Shown here: positions 41,376 to 49,802 of the stretch, piece by piece
Layout of the letters: every line of letters starts with the position of its first letter
Position numbering within the stretch: the stretch's first letter is position 1
NCBI GenBank assembly: GCA_963664035.2
Contig: OY760867.2
Location: 2,542,001 to 2,606,000, forward strand
Reading direction: 5' to 3'
DNA from: G958296245 sp963664035
GTDB taxonomy: Bacteria > Chloroflexota > Dehalococcoidia > Lucifugimonadales > G958296245
Length of the DNA: 64,000 bases
The notes under the pieces: generated by a model
The model's input: only the letters and a program-made list of their open reading frames with translations
What the model was told of the DNA's origin: nothing
Database searches by the model: none
Program-made: the position numbers and the translations under genes

Positions 41376-43376
41376 ATGTTCAGGGTTCTCATCGCACTGA
41401 CCGCCATACTGCTCGTCGCGTGCGGCGGGAGCGGATCCACGCAGGAGCCGACCCAGAAGCCTGTCGAGGAAGAGGTGGTCAAGGAAGTCGTGAAGGAGGG
41501 CCAGCTTCTCGTTCTCCCTTTCGATGGCCGGGAGACCCTGGAGGAGCGGATACTCAGCTCTGCAATCATCGCCAGGGTGGAGTTGGGTTCGCATCGAATC
41601 GTTGGAGCACGATATGCCACCTTGAGAGACGACTACGCCCCCGCAATTGAGTTCACGTTCGACGTACTGGAGTACCTGAAGGGAACGGGCGGAGCGACGG
41701 TGACGGCGTGGGCTTTTGGGGTGGATATGTGGAACAGGCACTATGCTGACACGCCGGGGGAAGCCAAGAAGAATAGTTGGATGCTGGAGCAGTACCGCGA
41801 CGACAGGTGGAACGCTAGGCAAGCCATCGTCTTCTTGCAGCAGCCTGTTGTGGGCGAACCTTATCTGCTTGGGCATATTGGATGGCGCAGGGATGGCGAT
41901 GTCGAGGTGATCAACACCGTCACCGTGTCCGACGATGAGCGTCAGGCATGGCTTCCTGCCACAACGCCGACGGGCGTCAGCAAAGAGGGAGTTACCGGCA
42001 GTTCCCAAGAGCAGCACTTCTTCCTGGAAGACCCGGGCACCACAACCACGGCGACCACCACTCTCGGTGCGCACGGGACAGCGCCATCATCCTCAAGCAC
42101 CACACCGACTGTCAGCACATCCTCGTTGAAGGCCAAGATCGCGGAACTGGAGAGCGGGATAACCTCCGACGCCTACAGGGAATGCGTCCTCGGGAAACAT
42201 CGGGTGGTGCGGTACGCTCGCTTCCTAGAAGAGTCAGGGGAGCCCTTCGGGTTGACCTTCAAGCACGACCTTAGCTCAGGCGCGCCCGCTGATACCGAGG
42301 CTATCTATCCAGATAGATTTATGAGTCGGTCGGATTCCATAGGCCTCGAATGGCTCGTCGGCCCAGACAAGGAACTTTTCACCACCAAGCAGGAACGAAT
42401 CTACTCCACCCGGCCTCTGCCGCAAGGGGAATACAAAGTATTCTACAACTGGAGGCCGGTCGGGTGGGTGGATTGCCCTCCGTATCCAAAGGAGGCTCTC
42501 GAATATGATGCGATGCTCGTCACCGTAACAGCCCCCGCCGGTACGCTGGCGGAGTCGTTCTTCGACCCCTACGCCTCCAGCACCGCAATCGTCGGCACCA
42601 CGACCGTCGGGACCATCTCATGGCAGTCCGGCGAGGTCACCGCGGACCTGACGCGGAGCGTCACGGGCCACGCGCTCGACTTCATAGACCTCAAGGGCAC
42701 GACGACACTGTCGCTGCCGGCCTCCAACGCCACCACCACGTCGACGGGCGCGCTGGTCTGGGCCGTGAGCAAGCAGCCGTGGAAGGCGGGCGACAAGCTG
42801 ATGCTGCGGGTGCGCAAGTACGATGCCTCCACGCTCACACCTACTCCCACACCCACGCCTACACCTACTCCCACACCCACGCCTACCCCCACACCCACGG
42901 CAACGTCCACTCCCACCCCTACTCCAACTGCAACGTCCACGCCCACTCCTACCCCTACGCCCACGGCAACGTCCACGCCCACTCCTACGCCCACGGCAAC
43001 GCCTACGCCCACGCCTACCCCTACGCCCACGGCAACGCCCGCTCCGAAGCCTACGGCAACGCCTACGCCCACCGGCCAGTTGCGCGCAGCGTCGAGTTGG
43101 ATAGTCAAGGGCGGATCGACGCAGGTGACCGCATACGGCGTCAAGCCGTCCAACCTGCAGGTCAGGATTTCCAAGACAGACCACCTATCCTCCACCGGCT
43201 CGTGCGACGATGGGCCCGGCATCTTCGGCGCCGGAAGCGCGGTGCCCTTCACCGAGACGCTGACCGGGTGCCGCGTCGGGACGGCGACCGTCAAGCTGGT
43301 GACGATCGGCAGCGGCGCCGTGCTGGCCACCCTCCAGGTAGAAGTCCTCCCGGCCAATAGCGGAGGCAAACGCTAA
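41376..43376 (+). CDS. Lipoprotein with Thr/Pro linker and shared C-terminal domain
   Basis: A 666-residue protein. The start ATG 41376 follows GGAAGGAG and gives MFRVLIALTAILLVACGG with the lipobox LVAC. A globular region (residues 40-190) has no recognised motif; it includes LEERILSSAIIARVELG. A Ser/Thr-rich bridge, a second region, and a long (TP)n and TPTATST linker (about 488-570) follow. The C-terminal domain (SSWIVKGGSTQVTAYGVKPSNLQ to the end) matches in pattern the domain after the first linker of the preceding 1348-residue protein (STIQVGQFTRLTARKLSPSNLN). The pair is probably co-expressed at the outer face of the membrane. The function is unknown. Confidence 0.8.
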   Translation: MFRVLIALTAILLVACGGSGSTQEPTQKPVEEEVVKEVVKEGQLLVLPFDGRETLEERILSSAIIARVELGSHRIVGARYATLRDDYAPAIEFTFDVLEYLKGTGGATVTAWAFGVDMWNRHYADTPGEAKKNSWMLEQYRDDRWNARQAIVFLQQPVVGEPYLLGHIGWRRDGDVEVINTVTVSDDERQAWLPATTPTGVSKEGVTGSSQEQHFFLEDPGTTTTATTTLGAHGTAPSSSSTTPTVSTSSLKAKIAELESGITSDAYRECVLGKHRVVRYARFLEESGEPFGLTFKHDLSSGAPADTEAIYPDRFMSRSDSIGLEWLVGPDKELFTTKQERIYSTRPLPQGEYKVFYNWRPVGWVDCPPYPKEALEYDAMLVTVTAPAGTLAESFFDPYASSTAIVGTTTVGTISWQSGEVTADLTRSVTGHALDFIDLKGTTTLSLPASNATTTSTGALVWAVSKQPWKAGDKLMLRVRKYDASTLTPTPTPTPTPTPTPTPTPTPTATSTPTPTPTATSTPTPTPTPTATSTPTPTPTATPTPTPTPTPTATPAPKPTATPTPTGQLRAASSWIVKGGSTQVTAYGVKPSNLQVRISKTDHLSSTGSCDDGPGIFGAGSAVPFTETLTGCRVGTATVKLVTIGSGAVLATLQVEVLPANSGGKR

Positions 43377-43378
43377 TC

Positions 43379-43407
43379 TTGACGCACAGAACACCAGTGC
43401 GTACAAT
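43379..43407 (+). promoter_or_regulatory. Strong sigma70-type promoter without an assigned gene
   Basis: TTGACG (43379-43384), a 17-bp spacer and TACAAT (43402-43407). It begins right at the stop of the lipoprotein gene and lies 300 bases before nfo, which has its own promoter. The transcript from about 43414 would begin with a GTCGGGC...GCCCGAC stem. Confidence 0.6.
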
Positions 43408-43643
43408 GTGGGAGTCGGGCAAGAGCTTCGCCCGCGCGCCGGGGTCTCCGGCCCGCAGCCCGACGAAGCGGATGGAACATTTTGGAACGTTTTGGAACAC
43501 TATAACGCCCCCGCCAATACGAATCGGCCTCGATTAGCTACGAATCGGCGTCCCAAGGTCGTCTCAAATTCGTCCGTATCGTCTCACGAGCGTTCCACTC
43601 CTGCGCCGAACCCGTCCTGAAACAGCGCCTCTCGCCGGGGGCT
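43408..43643 (+). other. Intergenic stretch with possible structured RNA
   Basis: Between the orphan promoter and the nfo promoter. GTCGGGC (43415-43421) can pair with GCCCGAC about 40 bases later, enclosing a CCGGGGTCTCCGG hairpin. A TTTTGGAAC motif recurs around 43477-43499. The frame 43408-43620 has no similarity to anything known and no good ribosome site. I see no tRNA or known RNA family. Confidence 0.3.
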
Positions 43644-43671
43644 TTGGGAACTGCCGGCGGTCGCGTATAAT
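43644..43671 (+). promoter_or_regulatory. Promoter of nfo
   Basis: TTGGGA (43644-43649), a 16-bp spacer and the perfect TATAAT (43666-43671) give a start near 43678, about 30 bases before the nfo ATG. Confidence 0.6.
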
Positions 43672-43709
43672 CGAGGGCGGATTCTCTGCCGTCGAATGGG
43701 GTGACCGCT

Positions 43710-44564
43710 ATGAGGCTTGGCGCGCACGTGAGCGCTTCGGGAGGGCTGGACAAGGCCATAGACAGGGCCGCGGACATCGGGGCCGAGGCGGCGCAGATAT
43801 TCGTCTCCTCTCCCCGCATGTGGCGCTTCCGCAACCCGCCCGAGAAGGAGGCCGCCAGCTTCAAGGAGAAGTCGAAGGCAAGGGACGTCGCCCCCGTCTT
43901 CATCCACGGCAGCTATCTCGTGAACCTGGGCGGCAACGAGGAGCTGCTCGGCAAGTCGGTCGACGTGCTCTCGAAGAGTATGCGGGCTGCCGGGACGATC
44001 GGCGCCGCCGGCGTCATCTTCCACGGCGGCGCGCACAAGGGCGCCGGCTTCGAGGGGATGCTGGGCCAGGCCGTGTCCGGCATGCGGCAGGTGCTATCGG
44101 CCAGCCCCGAAGGCGTCTGGCTCATAGTCGAGAACAGCGCCGGCATGGGCTCCCACATAGGCTCCTCCTTCGCCGAGATCGGGCGCATACTGGCGGAGGT
44201 CGCCAGCCCCAACGTCAAGGTGTGCCTGGACACCCAGCACTCGATGGCCTCGGGGTACGACCTAGGCGACGTGGACGGGCTGGCGCGGGCGATGGACGAG
44301 TTCGAGAGCGAGATCGGCCTGTCGAACCTCGTCGCCGTCCACGCCAACGACTCCAAGGTCGAGTTCGGGTCGGGCGTGGACAGGCACGAGAACATCGGCG
44401 AGGGTCACCTCGGCATCGCCGGGTTCGAAACGATAATGGCCCACGAGGCATTCCGCGACGTGCCCTTCATCCTGGAGGTGCCAGGCTTCGACAAGAACGG
44501 CCCGGACAAGGAGAACATGGATCGCATCAAGGACATCAGGTCCCGGCTGGGGATCCCGGTCTAG
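43710..44564 (+). CDS. nfo: Deoxyribonuclease IV (AP endonuclease)
   Basis: Endonuclease IV cleaves 5' of abasic sites and removes 3'-blocking groups in base-excision repair. The 284-residue TIM barrel has MRLGAHVSASGGLDKAI at the start and QIFVSSPRMWR. Zinc ligands are seen in HGSYLVNLG, IFHGGAHKG, VENSAGMGSHIG, VCLDTQHSMASGYDL, VHANDSKVEFGSGVDRHENIGEG and ILEVPG. ATG 43710 begins the family N-terminus; GTG 43701 is a possible earlier start. It is followed 12 bases later by the ferritin-VIT1 gene. Confidence 0.95.
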   Translation: MRLGAHVSASGGLDKAIDRAADIGAEAAQIFVSSPRMWRFRNPPEKEAASFKEKSKARDVAPVFIHGSYLVNLGGNEELLGKSVDVLSKSMRAAGTIGAAGVIFHGGAHKGAGFEGMLGQAVSGMRQVLSASPEGVWLIVENSAGMGSHIGSSFAEIGRILAEVASPNVKVCLDTQHSMASGYDLGDVDGLARAMDEFESEIGLSNLVAVHANDSKVEFGSGVDRHENIGEGHLGIAGFETIMAHEAFRDVPFILEVPGFDKNGPDKENMDRIKDIRSRLGIPV

Positions 44565-44575
44565 GGACGACCTGG

Positions 44576-45697
44576 ATGGACGCGGGCAAGGAAATATCGC
44601 GTTCCGACGAAAGACGGTACGAGAGCTACCTGGGGGCCGAGCTGGAGGCGGCGGCCGTCTATTCGGCCCTGGCCGAGACCGAGGCCGACCCCCGGCGCTC
44701 CCGCATCTTCGAGGAATTGGTCGAGGCGGAGTTGAGGCATGCCGCCCGCTGGGCCGGCAAGCTCGGCCGCCCGACGGATGCGCTGGCCCCGCCCGCGCTG
44801 GGCCTGAAGGGGAGGCTGCTCAAGGCAGCCGCCGGACTCTTCGGCACGAACCGCGTGCTGCCCTTCCTGCTGCGGGGCGAGGACGAGAACATCGAGATGT
44901 ACGCCGCCGACCCGGAGGCGGCTGACCTCGTCCCGGAGGAGCGCGCCCACGCGCGCGTCCTGGGCGAGATGAGCGGAGCGGGCGGGCTGGGCGAGTCCCA
45001 CTCCAGGGGGGTGGCGACCGCCGGCGGCAGCCTGCGGGCGGCGGTCCTGGGCGCGAACGACGGCCTGGTCTCGAACTTCAGCCTGGTCATGGGAGTGGCG
45101 GGCGGCACGGGCAACCCCGACTTCGTGCTGCTGGCCGGGGTCGCCGGCCTCCTCGCGGGCGCCTTCTCGATGGCCGCCGGCGAGTACGTGTCCGTGCGCT
45201 CGCAGCGCGACCTCTACGAGAACGAGCTCCGCAAGGAGCGGATCGAGCTGGCCGAGTGGCCCGAGGAGGAGCGGGCGGAGCTTGAGCTGATATACCAGGC
45301 CAAGGGGCTGTCGGAAGAGGAGGCGCGCAACGTCGCGAGCAGGCTCATGGCCGACCCGAAGGTGGCGCTCGACACTATGGCGAGGGAGGAGCTGGGGCTG
45401 GACCCGTCGCAGCTGGGGTCGCCTGTCGCGGCCGCGGCAAGCTCCTTCGCCGCCTTCGTCGTCGGCGCGGTCATCCCCATCCTGCCCTACGTCTTCCGCG
45501 CCGAGGACCTCGCGTTCTCCCTCAGCGCGGGTCTGAGCGCGCTCGCGCTCGCGCTGGCCGGAGGCGTCCTGGCGCTCCTGACCGGTGTCAACGCGGCGTG
45601 GGGCGCCGCGCGGATGCTGCTGGCGGGCGGCGCCGCTGCCGCGGTCACCTACGCCATCGGCCGCCTCATCGGCGTATCCGTCGGCAGCCTCGGGTAG
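44576..45697 (+). CDS. Ferritin-like/VIT1 fusion (MbfA-type iron exporter)
   Basis: A 373-residue protein of two parts. Residues about 10-140 form a rubrerythrin/ferritin-like four-helix bundle with iron-ligand candidates in LGAELEAAAVYSALAE, EELVEAELRHAARW and EERAHARVL. From about 150 a VIT1/CCC1 transporter domain follows with five membrane helices (AAVLGANDGLVSNFSLVMGV, LLAGAFSMAAGEYVSVRSQ and later helices) and the cytoplasmic loop KERIELAEWPEEERAEL. Such membrane-bound ferritins export iron or manganese to limit oxidative stress. Its place after nfo fits an oxidative-damage theme. The gene converges with the pilin-like gene, five bases apart. Confidence 0.9.
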   Translation: MDAGKEISRSDERRYESYLGAELEAAAVYSALAETEADPRRSRIFEELVEAELRHAARWAGKLGRPTDALAPPALGLKGRLLKAAAGLFGTNRVLPFLLRGEDENIEMYAADPEAADLVPEERAHARVLGEMSGAGGLGESHSRGVATAGGSLRAAVLGANDGLVSNFSLVMGVAGGTGNPDFVLLAGVAGLLAGAFSMAAGEYVSVRSQRDLYENELRKERIELAEWPEEERAELELIYQAKGLSEEEARNVASRLMADPKVALDTMAREELGLDPSQLGSPVAAAASSFAAFVVGAVIPILPYVFRAEDLAFSLSAGLSALALALAGGVLALLTGVNAAWGAARMLLAGGAAAAVTYAIGRLIGVSVGSLG

Positions 45698-45702
45698 CCC
45701 GG

Positions 45703-46101
45703 CTAACCGCAGTCCCCGCCGGCGTCGGTCTGCTTGGTGATCTGGCCGCTGCCGTCCCAGCAGTAGGCCCACGTCGATTCGGCGCTGCGGAAGTATCCGC
45801 CTCGGCCCGGCCCCAGGTTGACCGACCCCGCGCCGAAGGGGACCTCTTCGCTGTCCCAGTCCCTGAATGCCGCGGCCTCGGCCCCGTCGTTCGCCGCAAC
45901 CGAGGACAGCCCAAGCTCCGCCATCATGCTGTCGATGGCGTTCTGCACCGAGGAGAGCTCGCTATCCTTCTGTCCCTCGTCGCCCCCGCCGCCTATGAGC
46001 TGCGGAATGAGGGCCGCCGACAGCGCGGCAACTATGCCGATGAGGATGAGCACCTCGATCAGCGAGAAGTTAGGCCATATTCGCCGCAAACGGTCTACCA
46101 T
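45703..46101 (-). CDS. Type IV pilin-like (pseudopilin) protein
   Basis: A 132-residue protein with one N-terminal hydrophobic helix, SLIEVLILIGIVAALSAALIPQL, of the class III prepilin type, including the +5 Glu. The residues before it read WPNF rather than the usual G-F, so the Gly at the cleavage site is missing and processing by PilD is uncertain. The C-terminal globular part has two cysteines near the end (YCWDG and GGDCG) that may form the pilin disulfide loop. No pilus assembly genes are nearby. It is 12 bases downstream of the recombinase gene on the same strand and is probably co-transcribed with it. Confidence 0.75.
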   Translation of the reverse strand: MVDRLRRIWPNFSLIEVLILIGIVAALSAALIPQLIGGGGDEGQKDSELSSVQNAIDSMMAELGLSSVAANDGAEAAAFRDWDSEEVPFGAGSVNLGPGRGGYFRSAESTWAYCWDGSGQITKQTDAGGDCG

Positions 46102-46113
46102 CTTGAGCGCGCC

Positions 46114-47424
46114 CTATACGGTGATCGCCACGCCGTCGTCCTTCACGGTGACGGCCCGAACGTGCTCGACCAGGAAGTCCCTCCTCGAATCGGCGTCCAT
46201 GGTCTCCCATGCCTCCAGGCTCTCCGGCCCGGCGGAAGCGCCCCCCTTCGCCAGCGCCTCTCGCGCCGTGTCCAGGTCTTTCAAGTACCCGCCCAGCGCG
46301 TCTATCGACATCTCGCCGTGCGCGGCGCGCCTGGCCGCCGCGATGAAGCGGCGCTCGGCGTTGCCCACGGTCCGCTCGCGCTGGGGGGAGCCGGCCTCGC
46401 CGCTTGGGTCGCTCCGCGCGGCCCCGGACTCCCCGGAGCCGAGCGCGTCCCTGAGCCCGGCCAGCACCGCATCCTCCAGGACCGGCTCGCGCCAGGTGTG
46501 GTAGCCGCAGCGCCCCTCGTTGCCCCGGGACTGGCACTGGTAGTAGCGGTATACGGCTCTTGCCCTGCGCCCGTCGCTGCGTTTCCACGAGCGCTTGCGG
46601 GTCACTCCCATCATGCTGTTGCCGCAGTAGCCGCAGCGCGCGAGGCCGGACAGCAGGAACGGCTGCGCCCTGGCCGCCCGCCTGAACGGCCGGCGCTCCC
46701 TGGCGATGTCCTGCGCCGCCCTGAACGTCTCCGGGCTCACGATGGCGGGATGGGCCCTGGGACGCCTCATGCCGAATCGCGTGGCGGTGCCTATGTACGC
46801 GGGGTTCCTGAGCAGGTCGTGGACGGCCGCAAGGCTCCAGGCCCCGCCCCGCCGCGTCCGCACGCCGTCCTCGTTGAGGCGCTGCGCGATGAGCCGTATC
46901 CCGAGCCCCTCCTCGGTGTACAGCCGGAACATGAGGCGGACCGCATCCGCCTCGTCCGGCACTACCGCGAGGCGTCCGTCGGGGCCGATACGATAGCCGT
47001 AGGACGGCCTGCCCAGGGCCCGCCCTTCGAGGGCCTTGGCCCGCATGGACTTGCTGATGCTCTCGCTGCGGGCCTGGGACACCCCGCTCACGCCGAGGGT
47101 CCGGAGGGCGTTCTGCAGCGGGTCGGGGAGCTCCTCGTCCGAGCACGCCGCGGCGGCCCCCAGCGCTTCGAGCTCGAGCAGCTTGCGCGTTACCGCCTCG
47201 ATATCGCCGCCCAGGTGAGAGGCGTCGGGCGCAACCACGAGGAACTCGCTGCCCGACGAGCGCATGTATTCGAGGAGACGCTCGTAGGCCGATGTCCCGT
47301 CTTCTCCCCTGTGGAAAGTGGTCACGGGCTGGTGCATCTTGTGGGAGCAGAAGTCGACGAACGCGCTCTCCATCTGCCGTAGAGCGTCCTGCTCCGCCGT
47401 CTCGAAGAGTCCGATGGCTCGCAT
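46114..47424 (-). CDS. Serine-recombinase-like protein with degenerate resolvase domain
   Basis: A 436-residue protein with the three-part layout of large serine recombinases. The N-terminal resolvase-like domain (1-115) lacks the catalytic Ser motif (GLFETAEQ in place of R-V-S-x-x-x-Q), and the usual D-R-L-x-R reads DASHLGGD. The Recombinase domain has GRPSYGYRIGPDGRLAVV, GIRLIAQRLNEDGV and VHDLLRNPAYIGT. The zinc beta ribbon has RCGYCGNSMMG and YQCQS...GRCGYH. A helical tail follows. Strand exchange is therefore unlikely; DNA binding may remain. ATG 47424 overlaps the stop of the zinc-ribbon gene (TGATG), so the two are translationally coupled. No attachment sites are seen. Confidence 0.85.
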   Translation of the reverse strand: MRAIGLFETAEQDALRQMESAFVDFCSHKMHQPVTTFHRGEDGTSAYERLLEYMRSSGSEFLVVAPDASHLGGDIEAVTRKLLELEALGAAAACSDEELPDPLQNALRTLGVSGVSQARSESISKSMRAKALEGRALGRPSYGYRIGPDGRLAVVPDEADAVRLMFRLYTEEGLGIRLIAQRLNEDGVRTRRGGAWSLAAVHDLLRNPAYIGTATRFGMRRPRAHPAIVSPETFRAAQDIARERRPFRRAARAQPFLLSGLARCGYCGNSMMGVTRKRSWKRSDGRRARAVYRYYQCQSRGNEGRCGYHTWREPVLEDAVLAGLRDALGSGESGAARSDPSGEAGSPQRERTVGNAERRFIAAARRAAHGEMSIDALGGYLKDLDTAREALAKGGASAGPESLEAWETMDADSRRDFLVEHVRAVTVKDDGVAITV

Positions 47425-48128
47425 CAGGGCACGTAGAGTATCCTTCGACAACTGCTGCACTGCACGACGCCGGCGCTCGAGGCCCTGGCCCGCTGCAGCT
47501 CCATCGTGGAGAGCGAGAGGCGGCAACCCTGGCACATCCCGCGCTCCACCCTCGCGATGGCGTGCCCGTTCTTGCTCCTGCGCAGCGACTCGTACATCGC
47601 GTAGAGGTCCGGGGGAATCTCAGGAGCGGAGCGGTCCCGCTCCTCGTGGAGCACCGCCAGCTCCGACGCCAGCTTTTCCTCGGAGCGCGTGAGCTCGGCG
47701 ACCTCCTGCGGGCGGGCGGCTTCCATTCGCTCCAGGGCGCCTTGAAGCTCGCTCAGCAAGGCTTCCGCGTCGTCGGTCTCCACCATGACGTCCAGGAGCA
47801 CGTCTTCCTGGTCGCGCTGCTGGCTCGTCCTGAATGCGCGCTCCTCCTCGGCTGCTTCGAGCTCGCGGGGGTTCGTTACCGCGCCCCCGTAGAGGCGCGC
47901 CTCGATCCTCTTGAGGTTCTCCTGTAGCTCGGCAATGGCGCGCTCGGCGGCGCGGCGTTTCAACTCCAGGTCCGCGAGCTTCGCTTCCAGCCGGGCGATC
48001 CGCTGCCGCGTGGACTCGATCCCGGAGTCGTCGGCGAGCTTGGCGCGCACCTCGGCCAGCGAGGCGTCTCGCTCGGCGATGCTCAGATCGATCTCCTGGA
48101 GGTCGTGAAGTTGCCTGATCGCAATCAT
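47424..48128 (-). CDS. C4-type zinc-ribbon coiled-coil protein (CT398/zf-RING_7 type)
   Basis: A protein of about 234 residues. An N-terminal coiled coil starts IAIRQLHDLQEIDLSIAERD and runs as long heptads of Arg/Glu/Leu. The C-terminal zinc ribbon has ERGMCQGCRLSLS and VVQCSSCRRILYV. Family members are widespread; Chlamydia CT398 binds sigma-54 and secretion components, and others are proposed RNA-binding chaperones. The function here is unknown. ATG 48128 is chosen at the conserved helix; upstream residues of the longer frame look non-coding. The next gene overlaps this stop by one base. pyk diverges from it 200 bases away. Confidence 0.88.
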   Translation of the reverse strand: MIAIRQLHDLQEIDLSIAERDASLAEVRAKLADDSGIESTRQRIARLEAKLADLELKRRAAERAIAELQENLKRIEARLYGGAVTNPRELEAAEEERAFRTSQQRDQEDVLLDVMVETDDAEALLSELQGALERMEAARPQEVAELTRSEEKLASELAVLHEERDRSAPEIPPDLYAMYESLRRSKNGHAIARVERGMCQGCRLSLSTMELQRARASSAGVVQCSSCRRILYVP

Positions 48129-48332
48129 CGCTTGGGGGTCCAAGTGCCCATGAGTCCGGCGGTCCGACCGTATTCGACAGGTCACGCCCATTGTACGGCA
48201 ACCGGAAGCAATTCCGTAAGAGGTTGGCCGCTCTCGTGGCCGGGATTACAGGCTGGCGGGGTTGGACTTCGGCACGCGATTGTCCATAATGTTGTCTATG
48301 AGGAGCAGCTTGCGGTAGGGTTCAGGCCGGAC

Positions 48333-49802
48333 ATGCTCGATAAGCCGAAGACCAAGATAGTTTGCACGTTGGGTCCCGCCGTATCCACCGACGAGAAGGT
48401 CGAGGCCCTGGTGCGCCGCGGAATGAGCGTCGCCCGGCTGAACATGTCGCACGGTACCCTGGACGACCACCAGGCGGCGGCGGCCCGGGTAAGGAGGGTC
48501 TCGCGGCGCCTGGGAACGCCGGTCGGGCTGATGGTGGACGTGCCGGGCGCCAAGTACCGCACCGGCCCTCTCGGGGCCGGGGAGGTGGAGTTACGGCCCG
48601 GCGGGTCGATTACCCTGACCAGCAGGGCCGTGGTGGGGACGGAGGACGTCGTGTCCGTGTCGCCCAGCGGCATCCACCGCGACGCGCTGGCGGGGCGCAC
48701 CGTCCTGCTCGACGACGGCCTCATCGAGCTCAGGGTCGCGAGCGTACGGGGCGAGGACGTCGCCTGCGAGGTGGTGAGGGGAGGCAGGCTGACCGAGAGG
48801 CGGGGAGTGGCCACCCCCGGAAAGGCGCCGTCGCAGCCCTTCCCGGACGAGAAGGGCGCCAGGGCGTTGGAGTTCGCGGCAGAGGTCAACACCGACTACG
48901 TAGCCCTCTCCACCGTAACCTGCGCGGACGACGTCGAGGCGGCAAGGAGCATCCTGCGGCGGCTGGGCATGGACCCGTACGTCATCTCCAAGATCGAGCG
49001 CGCCGAGGCCATCGACGAGTTCGACAGCATCCTCGAGGCCAGCGACGCTATCATGGTTGCCCGGGGGGACATGGGGGTCGAGGTGCCGCTCGCGAAGGTG
49101 CCGGTCATCCAGAAGAGACTGATCAAGTCCTGCAACCACGTCGGCAAGCCCGTGATCACGGCCACCCAGATGCTCGAGTCGATGATCAGGTCGTCGGTCC
49201 CCACGAGGGCGGAGGTCACCGATGTGGCCAACGCCATCTACGACGGCACGGACGCGGTGATGCTGTCCGGCGAGACTTCCATCGGCCAGTACCCCGCGGA
49301 GGCCGTCGAGGTCATGGCGCAGGTCGCCGTGGAGGCGGAGGCCGTGCTGCCCTACGAAAGCATCCTGGAAGACAACCTGCGCCACCTCAGGCCCGAGGTC
49401 GACGACGCGATTAGCTACGACGCCTGCCGCACCGCCCACCAACTCAACGCCAGCCTGATCGTCGCGTTCACCGAGTTCGGCAGCACCGCCGGCAGGGTCT
49501 CCAGGTACAGGCCGGTGACGCCCGTGCTCGCTCTGACCCCGAACCCGAAGGTACAGCGGCGGTTGATGCTGCGCTGGGGCGTGATTCCGGTAACGATCAG
49601 CAAGATCGACGACGTGAACGACTTCTTCAACCGCGGGGAGGAGATGGCGCGCCGGGTCGCCGGGCTGGAGGAGGGGAGCAAGGTTGTCCTCGTGGCGGGC
49701 CTGCCGATAGGCGTGCCGGGCAAGACCAATCTGCTCAGGATACTTACCCTCTCGCCGCAGGCTATCCCTGCCCATGGCGGGGACGAAGGCGCGGATGCGT
49801 GA
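48333..49802 (+). CDS. pyk: Pyruvate kinase
   Basis: A 489-residue enzyme transferring phosphate from phosphoenolpyruvate to ADP. Motifs: KTKIVCTLGPA, SVARLNMSHG, the catalytic Lys region VISKIERAEAI, IMVARGDMGVEVP, and the substrate Thr in VITATQMLESMI. The C-terminal domain has DGTDAVMLSGETSIGQYP and a regulatory lobe. The usual T-K-G-P-E-I-R-T-G stretch reads VPGAKYRTG. The position of rabbit Glu117 is Lys and Thr113 is Val, the pattern of potassium-independent pyruvate kinases. ATG 48333 starts directly at the first strand. The stop overlaps the GTG of the cysS fusion by four bases. Confidence 0.93.
   Translation: MLDKPKTKIVCTLGPAVSTDEKVEALVRRGMSVARLNMSHGTLDDHQAAAARVRRVSRRLGTPVGLMVDVPGAKYRTGPLGAGEVELRPGGSITLTSRAVVGTEDVVSVSPSGIHRDALAGRTVLLDDGLIELRVASVRGEDVACEVVRGGRLTERRGVATPGKAPSQPFPDEKGARALEFAAEVNTDYVALSTVTCADDVEAARSILRRLGMDPYVISKIERAEAIDEFDSILEASDAIMVARGDMGVEVPLAKVPVIQKRLIKSCNHVGKPVITATQMLESMIRSSVPTRAEVTDVANAIYDGTDAVMLSGETSIGQYPAEAVEVMAQVAVEAEAVLPYESILEDNLRHLRPEVDDAISYDACRTAHQLNASLIVAFTEFGSTAGRVSRYRPVTPVLALTPNPKVQRRLMLRWGVIPVTISKIDDVNDFFNRGEEMARRVAGLEEGSKVVLVAGLPIGVPGKTNLLRILTLSPQAIPAHGGDEGADA

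Noticed and set aside
46114..47424. Active integrase of a prophage or ICE
   Set aside because: Catalytic residues are missing, and no phage genes, attachment repeats or tRNA end are seen; housekeeping genes surround it.
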